The notes under the pieces were generated by a model. It worked only from the letters and a program-made list of their open reading frames with translations, was not told where the DNA came from and made no database searches. A DNA stretch of 64,000 nucleotides from contig NZ_LT963430.1 in NCBI RefSeq assembly GCF_900199405.1, forward strand, positions 1,767,605-1,831,604. The letters are read 5' to 3'. This document shows, piece after piece, positions 59,539 to 64,000 of this stretch. The position numbers were made by a program, and so were the translations under genes. This DNA is from Beduinella massiliensis (GTDB lineage Bacteria; Bacillota; Clostridia; Christensenellales; Aristaeellaceae). The stretch's first letter is position 1, and every line of letters starts with the position of its first letter.

Positions 59539-60810
59539 ATGGGAGAACGGGAAAACATGGAGCGTCGGGCGGCGGCCTTCGTGCGGGCCTATCTGAGACG
59601 GTATTATAGCGCCGGTGCGGACGAAAGCCTCACCGAGGCGCTTTCGCAGGACGTCTCGTGGATTGATGAGACGGACTACGCGTTGGGCGAGGCAGGTGTG
59701 CGCGCGCTGATCGAAAGACGGAGAAATGCGGCGCAGAGCATGGCGCTGGCGGAGGAGTCGCTGAGCGCGCGGAGTCTGGACGGGGCCCATTTCCTGGTCA
59801 CGGGGCAGGCGGGTATCCTACTGCGTAATGCGGGGAAAAACGAATGCATTCGTCGTCGCGTGACGATGCTGCTTTCACGCAGGGCGACAGGCGGTTTTCT
59901 GCTGAGCCATGCGCACCTGTCCGCCCCATTGCAGGGGACTGGAAGTCTGCCGGCAGCCCTTGCGCCCGACGCGGATATCGGCAGCGGCTTTTCGCGGTGC
60001 CTGTGCGACCGTGAACACACCTATCTCTTCATAGGGAATGGCCTATTAAAGCTTCTCGGCTGCCCGCGCGACGTGTTTTTGCGCGCATCCGGCGGGACGG
60101 CGCTGGGCGCAGTTTATCCGGCGGACCGGGAGGACGTCCTGCGGCAATGGAACGCAGCGGACGAGGCAGGTGTCTATACCGCGAGATACCGGATGTGCCG
60201 GACGGATGGGGCGCCTGTCTGGGTAAAGGAAACGGGCAAGAAGAGTGTGGGCGGGGAAAAGGCTGGGCAAATTTGCAGCGTCTATACGGACATCACCGCG
60301 GAGATGGAGCACCACGAGCTGCTTCGACGTCAAATCGACAACGATTCTCTCACGGGCCTGCTCAACCATCGCGCGGCATATGACAGAGGATTGGCGCTGT
60401 TTGCGCAGGACGAGGCGCAGGACGGCTCGGTGCTGGTAATGGACGTCGATAACTTCAAAACAGTCAACGATACCCTGGGGCATTGGCAGGGAGACGACGT
60501 GCTGCGCACATTTGCGCGCATCCTGACCTACTGCGTGCCGCAGGACGCGGTGGTTGGACGTATCGGCGGAGACGAGTTTTTGGTTCTGATGAAAACGGGC
60601 GGGCAGAGCGGAGCGATGAGCGTCGCCAACGCCATTTTACAGCAGACACGGGCGGTCTTTTCGCAGCAGGGCACGGGAATCTCGTGCAGCATCGGCGCGT
60701 CGGGATCGCGGGAGGACAGACGGGGCTTTAAAGAGATCTTCAACGCGGCGGACGCGGCGCTTTATCGTGCCAAACAAAAGGGGCGGAATCGCGTGGAAGC
60801 CGCAGAATGA
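59539..60810 (+). CDS. SnoaL-like/PAS/GGDEF diguanylate cyclase
   Basis: A soluble 423-residue protein. About residues 10-125 look like a SnoaL/NTF2-type cone domain (AFVRAYLRRYYSAGADESLT), about 150-255 a PAS module (YRMCRTDGAPVWVKETG), and 262-423 a GGDEF domain with RIGGDEF near residue 343 and DVDNFKTVND. It should make cyclic di-GMP in response to a small-molecule signal. The RxxD inhibitory site is absent. GGGGAGGG precedes the ATG. Control by the divergent XRE protein is inferred. Confidence 0.88.
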   Translation: MGERENMERRAAAFVRAYLRRYYSAGADESLTEALSQDVSWIDETDYALGEAGVRALIERRRNAAQSMALAEESLSARSLDGAHFLVTGQAGILLRNAGKNECIRRRVTMLLSRRATGGFLLSHAHLSAPLQGTGSLPAALAPDADIGSGFSRCLCDREHTYLFIGNGLLKLLGCPRDVFLRASGGTALGAVYPADREDVLRQWNAADEAGVYTARYRMCRTDGAPVWVKETGKKSVGGEKAGQICSVYTDITAEMEHHELLRRQIDNDSLTGLLNHRAAYDRGLALFAQDEAQDGSVLVMDVDNFKTVNDTLGHWQGDDVLRTFARILTYCVPQDAVVGRIGGDEFLVLMKTGGQSGAMSVANAILQQTRAVFSQQGTGISCSIGASGSREDRRGFKEIFNAADAALYRAKQKGRNRVEAAE

Positions 60811-60828
60811 AGAAAAACGGGTACACGC

Positions 60829-60874
60829 CGAGTCATACGTGCTAAGTGAGCATTCATTTTACACGTATGACTCG
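60829..60874. repeat. Perfect 13-base inverted repeat with 20-base loop
   Basis: CGAGTCATACGTG (60829-60841) and CACGTATGACTCG (60862-60874). It lies between convergent genes with no T-run, so it is not a plain terminator. Protein site, RNA hairpin or remnant of an element are all possible. Confidence 0.6.
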
Positions 60875-60890
60875 AGAAAACGACCCGCCC

Positions 60891-60940
60891 GACCGGCAAA
60901 GCCGATCGATATGATTTTACATGACAATACTTTGCCGGTC
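60891..60940. repeat. Perfect 11-base inverted repeat with 28-base loop
   Basis: GACCGGCAAAG (60891-60901) and CTTTGCCGGTC (60930-60940), 16 bases beyond the previous inverted repeat. Purpose unknown. Confidence 0.55.
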
Positions 60941-60945
60941 ATCCG

Positions 60946-60970
60946 ACAGGTCTGCACCTGTTTTTTTTAT
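60946..60970 (+). terminator. Terminator after the SnoaL-PAS-GGDEF gene
   Basis: ACAGGT-CTGC-ACCTGT followed by eight T. It lies directly before the stop of the convergent XRE gene. Confidence 0.75.
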
Positions 60971-61186
60971 TCATTCGTGCGTATTTTCCGGGAAGATAAA
61001 TATTTCTTCGATCGACGCCTTGACCGCCCGCGAGATGTCGATTGCGAGCTTGAGGGAGGGGTTGTACTGCGCCTTTTCCAGACGCATGATGGTTTCGCGC
61101 CGCACCCCGACGCGAAGCGCCAGCTGCTCCTGCGTCATGTCGCTTTGAAGCCTGTACTTCTTTAACCTGCACTCAAATTCCGGCAT
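60971..61186 (-). CDS. XRE-family regulator of the DUF3796 operon
   Basis: A 71-residue Cro/CI-type helix-turn-helix protein (MTQEQLALRVGVRRETIMRLEK, NPSLKLAIDISRAV, ending FIFPENTHE). It belongs to the YozG-like group of short regulators that sit beside membrane proteins. GAGGAG lies before its ATG, within the end of the DUF3796 gene three bases upstream. It likely acts on the palindromic promoter at 61873-61926. Confidence 0.92.
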   Translation of the reverse strand: MPEFECRLKKYRLQSDMTQEQLALRVGVRRETIMRLEKAQYNPSLKLAIDISRAVKASIEEIFIFPENTHE

Positions 61187-61189
61187 ACG

Positions 61190-61852
61190 TTACTCCTCGC
61201 CGTCGCCCACCGACTCGTCGTGATCCAGGCGGTAGAGCAGGTATTCGCTCAGGAAGAGCACCAACGCGATCGAAAGAGAGGTGACGATGACGAAGGCGAT
61301 CAGGGTATACTCCAGATTTCCGAAAAGCGCACCCTGTCCCAGCAGGATGAGCATGAGGAAGATCACGACATACCCGACCCGGAAGGCCTGCAGCTGGGCG
61401 GTCTTTACGTTTTCACGGTAGCGTTCATCCATATAAGTGCCGGACATCTTCCCCTCGAAGAAAAAACCGAAGAAACCGAAGAAGAGAAAAAAGGCGAAGG
61501 GATAGACCGTCCTGTCGGCGCGGTAAGTGACAAATCCAAGGAGCCCCAGAAAGCCTAGGAATCCCAGGAGACCGAGCTTGGGATTGAGCCTGCGGGTCCG
61601 ATGCGTGCGCGCAGTCTCTCGACTTCTACGGGCCATGGCGCGAAACAGCAGCACGAACAGATAGATCGCGTACAGCCAGAGCAGCGCGATGGAGCAGAGC
61701 ATCGGCAGATCCTTAAGGTGAAAGGTATAGGTAGAAAAGTCCATCGGCGCGACGAGGCGCGATTCGTTAAAGGTGATGGCGTACAGGGACGAGAGAACCA
61801 ACAGAAGTACGCTGACGATCCCCAACCCGATCGCGCGCTTGGCTTCTTTCAT
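61190..61852 (-). CDS. DUF3796-like membrane protein
   Basis: A 220-residue protein with about six membrane helices. The central segment, glycine- and phenylalanine-rich (LGLLGFLGFLGLLGF, then FFGFFGFFFEGK) and followed by MDERYRENV, resembles DUF3796 proteins, which are commonly encoded next to a short XRE regulator as here. AAGGAGG precedes the ATG. The function is unknown. Confidence 0.82.
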   Translation of the reverse strand: MKEAKRAIGLGIVSVLLLVLSSLYAITFNESRLVAPMDFSTYTFHLKDLPMLCSIALLWLYAIYLFVLLFRAMARRSRETARTHRTRRLNPKLGLLGFLGFLGLLGFVTYRADRTVYPFAFFLFFGFFGFFFEGKMSGTYMDERYRENVKTAQLQAFRVGYVVIFLMLILLGQGALFGNLEYTLIAFVIVTSLSIALVLFLSEYLLYRLDHDESVGDGEE

Positions 61853-61872
61853 GGTGTTTCCTCCTTGATGGA

Positions 61873-61926
61873 GATATATTTATCTCTTTTTAAGAGAAAT
61901 ATATCACTTTTAGAGGGCGGTGTCAA
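61873..61926 (-). promoter_or_regulatory. Promoter with long palindrome ahead of the DUF3796-XRE operon
   Basis: Minus strand TTGACA (61926-61921), 17-base spacer, TATATT (61903-61898). A long imperfect palindrome (GATATATTTATCTCTT against AAGAGAAATATATC, 61873-61905) covers the -10 and start site. It is a likely operator for the XRE protein. Confidence 0.7.
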
Positions 61927-62079
61927 GCGAAAAGATATAAATAAATCACTTTGCAATGTGAGACGTATGGATTCGCACTGCAGACACCGCCCTTCTATTT
62001 CAAGAAATGCGCCAGAATTGTCGTGATACCCACGATAAAATAGGGGCGCGACGTCTGAAAAGATGGGATTTTCGTTATA

Positions 62080-62118
62080 CGAAAAACGAGGGAGAAGGCC
62101 ATCGTGGCTTTCTCCCTC
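62080..62118 (-). terminator. Terminator after hisS
   Basis: Minus strand GAGGGAGAAAGCC/GGCCTTCTCCCTC with a five-base loop, then GTTTTTCG. The preceding 61927-62079 shows nothing recognisable. Confidence 0.8.
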
Positions 62119-62137
62119 GCTCCGTTTTGCGGCCGCA

Positions 62138-63385
62138 TTACTCGGCCTTCTGCCCGAGCTCCTTGATGTCTTCGTTGTCCGCGAAGGCGGCGGCGGCAAA
62201 GCCCGCAGCCTCCAGCGCGCCGAGCTGCTTGCCCAGCTTTTTTTGCTGCATGAGCACCGTAACCGCATAGCGCTCGCGCAGCGCTTCGGCCTTCTTCAGC
62301 ACCGGCGCAAAGTCCGCGTCCGCGCGGTAGAGCAGCGCGAGCTTTTGCTTATCGGCGGGGATGACGAAGCCCTGATCCATCAAAATGCCGCAGATGCGTT
62401 CAAAGCCGATGGAAAAGCCCACAGCAGGCACCTTCTGGCCGATGAATTTGCCGATCATCTCGTCGTAGCGCCCGCCGCCGGCGACCGCGCCGGAAAAGGC
62501 AGCGCAGGTAACCTCAAAGACCATGCCCGTGTAATAGCCCTGTCCGCGCACGAGAGAGGGGCAGTAGGCGATGGCGTAACGGTCCCCGGCAAGACGGCGC
62601 ACGGTGTCGAGGACCCGCTGCAGGTTTTCGCCGAGGGACCTGTCTTCGCACAGCGCGGCGACGCGCTCGAGCGCGAAGTCGCCCGCGCGCAGGAAGTCAT
62701 CCAGGGCCTCTACCGCCCGTGCGGGGAAGCCCTTTTCCGTGAGCTCCGCGCGCACGCCGTCCGCGCCGACCTTGTCCAGCTTATCGAAGGTGACACATAC
62801 GCTGTCCAGCGTATCGGCGGGAAAGCCCATCGTTCCGAGCATGCCGCGCAGCATGCGCCGGTCGTTGATGTTCACGGTGAAGTCGGTGAAGCCGATGGAG
62901 AGGAGCGCGCGCGCCGTCACGTCAATCAGTTCGATCTCCGCGTTAACGCTCTCGTCCCCGAGAATGTCGATGTCGCACTGCACGAATTCGCGCATCCGGC
63001 CCTTCTGCGGACGCTCGGCGCGGAAGACGCGATCGGTTTGGATTACCTTGAAGGGCGCGGGAAGGTTTGCACGGTTTGCCGCGTAATATCGGGAGAGGGG
63101 CAGCGTCAGGTCGTAGCGAAGGCCCATGTCGGATAGCTCCTTTTCGCTTCCGGAGGCGAGCGCCGCGTCGAGCTTGTCGCCGCGCTTGAGCACCTTAAAG
63201 ATCAGGTTCAGGTTGTCGCCGCCGTCGCTCTTGTCGAGGTTTTCCATGTCCTCGAGCATCGGGGTGGCGATGCGTTCAAAACCGCTGGCGCGGTAGGTTT
63301 TCAAAATTTCACCCTGCACGTAATCGCGCAGGCGCATTTCGTCCGGCAGGTAGTCCCTCATGCCCTTGAGCGGCTGAATCTTCAT
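62138..63385 (-). CDS. hisS: Histidyl-tRNA synthetase
   Basis: A 415-residue class II synthetase that charges tRNA-His. Motif 2 is visible in VIQTDRVFRAERPQ and GRMREFVQCDIDI, the histidine A region near the GQGYYTGMVFE loop, and motif 3 in VGFSIGFERI. The anticodon-binding domain fills the last 90 residues. AAAGGAG stands ahead of the ATG with a consensus promoter; no T-box leader is present. Confidence 0.97.
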   Translation of the reverse strand: MKIQPLKGMRDYLPDEMRLRDYVQGEILKTYRASGFERIATPMLEDMENLDKSDGGDNLNLIFKVLKRGDKLDAALASGSEKELSDMGLRYDLTLPLSRYYAANRANLPAPFKVIQTDRVFRAERPQKGRMREFVQCDIDILGDESVNAEIELIDVTARALLSIGFTDFTVNINDRRMLRGMLGTMGFPADTLDSVCVTFDKLDKVGADGVRAELTEKGFPARAVEALDDFLRAGDFALERVAALCEDRSLGENLQRVLDTVRRLAGDRYAIAYCPSLVRGQGYYTGMVFEVTCAAFSGAVAGGGRYDEMIGKFIGQKVPAVGFSIGFERICGILMDQGFVIPADKQKLALLYRADADFAPVLKKAEALRERYAVTVLMQQKKLGKQLGALEAAGFAAAAFADNEDIKELGQKAE

Positions 63386-63417
63386 ATCGAATCGGCTCCT
63401 TTTGCGTCAGATAGCTT

Positions 63418-63447
63418 ATGATAGCCCCATCCCGGCGTTTTTGTCAA
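63418..63447 (-). promoter_or_regulatory. Promoter for hisS
   Basis: Minus strand TTGACA (63447-63442), 18-base spacer, TATCAT (63423-63418). Confidence 0.7.
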
Positions 63448-63510
63448 CAAAGGGATGGAGTGAAAAGCGCGTGCATAAGCTTTTTTATAGCTGCAAAGGA
63501 GTGGAGAAAG

Positions 63511-64000
63511 ATGAAAAGATGGATCGCGGGGCTTTTCACGGCGCTGCTCGTCCTGTATAATGGAACTGCGGCGGCCGCGACGAGTGCGGCGGCCGCGTGC
63601 GTCATGGAGCAATCCACGGGCCGCGTGCTCTTTTCTTACAACGCGGACGCAAAGCTTCCCATGGCGTCGACGACCAAGGTCATGACGGCGCTGCTGGTAT
63701 TCGAGCAGGGCAATCTTTCGGATGAGGTGGTCTGCACGAAGAACGCCTACGGCGTGCCGGGTACCTCGATCTATCTGAACCTCGGAGAAAAGCTGACGCT
63801 GGAACAGATGGTCACGGGGCTGATGCTCGCCTCCGGCAATGACGCGGCGGTCGCCATCGCGGAGCACCTGGGCGGCAGCGTCGAGGGCTTTGCGCAGATG
63901 ATGAACGAGCGCGCCAAAGCGCTGGGGGCGGATAACACGCACTTCATCACGCCGCACGGGCTGCCCATGGAGGGGCACTACACGACCGCGCGCGACCTGA
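63511..64000 (+). CDS. D-alanyl-D-alanine carboxypeptidase (S11), truncated by window edge
   Basis: The frame starts at ATG 63511 after AAAGGAGTGGAG and is open for 163 codons to the edge. A signal peptide (about 1-27, ending near AAAATSAAAA) is followed by the DacF/PBP5 family motifs: MASTTKVMTAL (SxxK, catalytic Ser) and LASGNDAAVA (SxN). The KTG motif lies beyond the window. The enzyme trims the terminal D-alanine of peptidoglycan stem peptides. In spore formers such genes may act in cortex synthesis. Confidence 0.95.
   Translation, partial: MKRWIAGLFTALLVLYNGTAAAATSAAAACVMEQSTGRVLFSYNADAKLPMASTTKVMTALLVFEQGNLSDEVVCTKNAYGVPGTSIYLNLGEKLTLEQMVTGLMLASGNDAAVAIAEHLGGSVEGFAQMMNERAKALGADNTHFITPHGLPMEGHYTTARDL

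Overview
The window looks like chromosome of an anaerobic, spore-forming Clostridia-type Firmicute with fairly high G+C. The reasons are the sporulation genes yunB and ytfJ (with its DUF2953 neighbour), rubrerythrin, BioY, AEC and MATE transporters, KdpD/KdpE-like and YesM/YesN-like regulators, strong AGGAGG ribosome sites, and many TTGACA/TATAAT promoters and U-tailed terminators. The solute-binding protein has an AxA signal peptide and no lipobox, which I loosely associate with Christensenellales-like gut lineages; this placement is weak. I saw no rRNA, tRNA, CRISPR array, transposase or phage gene.

Layout. 1-2.4 kb: two overlapping minus-strand signalling genes (a GGDEF cyclase and a partial membrane sensor). 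2.7-5.9 kb: a MerR regulator divergent from a Tat-exported flavoprotein reductase, with matching GTCAC-N3-GTGAC operators. 5.9-12.4 kb: a ferredoxin-type aldo/keto reductase-like protein, a NdpA-like nucleoid protein, a lone Hpt protein, a Gfo/Idh oxidoreductase, a PIG-L-type deacetylase and an APH(3')-like phosphotransferase. 12.8-17.4 kb: a potassium-uptake operon (RCK-like membrane fragment, TrkH, TrkA, KdpD-like kinase, KdpE-like regulator). 17.4-21.2 kb: a large PAS-rich hybrid kinase. 21.2-24.2 kb: bioY with a candidate BirA operator, tspO with a small partner gene, an AEC transporter and thymidine kinase.

24.3-32.2 kb is a carbohydrate locus: YesM/YesN two-component system, binding protein, two permeases and a GH43-type enzyme, with no ATPase subunit. 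32.3-42.5 kb holds housekeeping and stress genes: MobB-like GTPase, rubrerythrin, MATE pump with a possible attenuator leader, a structured intergenic element, fRMsr/dUTPase, phosphohexomutase, a phosphoribosyltransferase, a TetR-controlled MFS pump and a LysM protein. 42.6-47.7 kb: zinc-ribbon membrane protein, class A PBP, YunB and YebC.

47.8-57.9 kb is one minus-strand directon. Exonuclease III and a phosphoesterase lead into an ATP-grasp ligase and four multi-membrane GT-C-type glycosyltransferases. The four are two copies of a two-gene module (type 2 then type 1, joined each time by an ATGA overlap), and the stretch looks AT-richer than its surroundings. It is the most unusual system I see here. 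58-64 kb: ytfI/ytfJ-like pair, an XRE regulator divergent from a SnoaL-PAS-GGDEF protein with a shared operator, a DUF3796-XRE operon with a palindromic promoter, hisS, and the start of a D-Ala-D-Ala carboxypeptidase.
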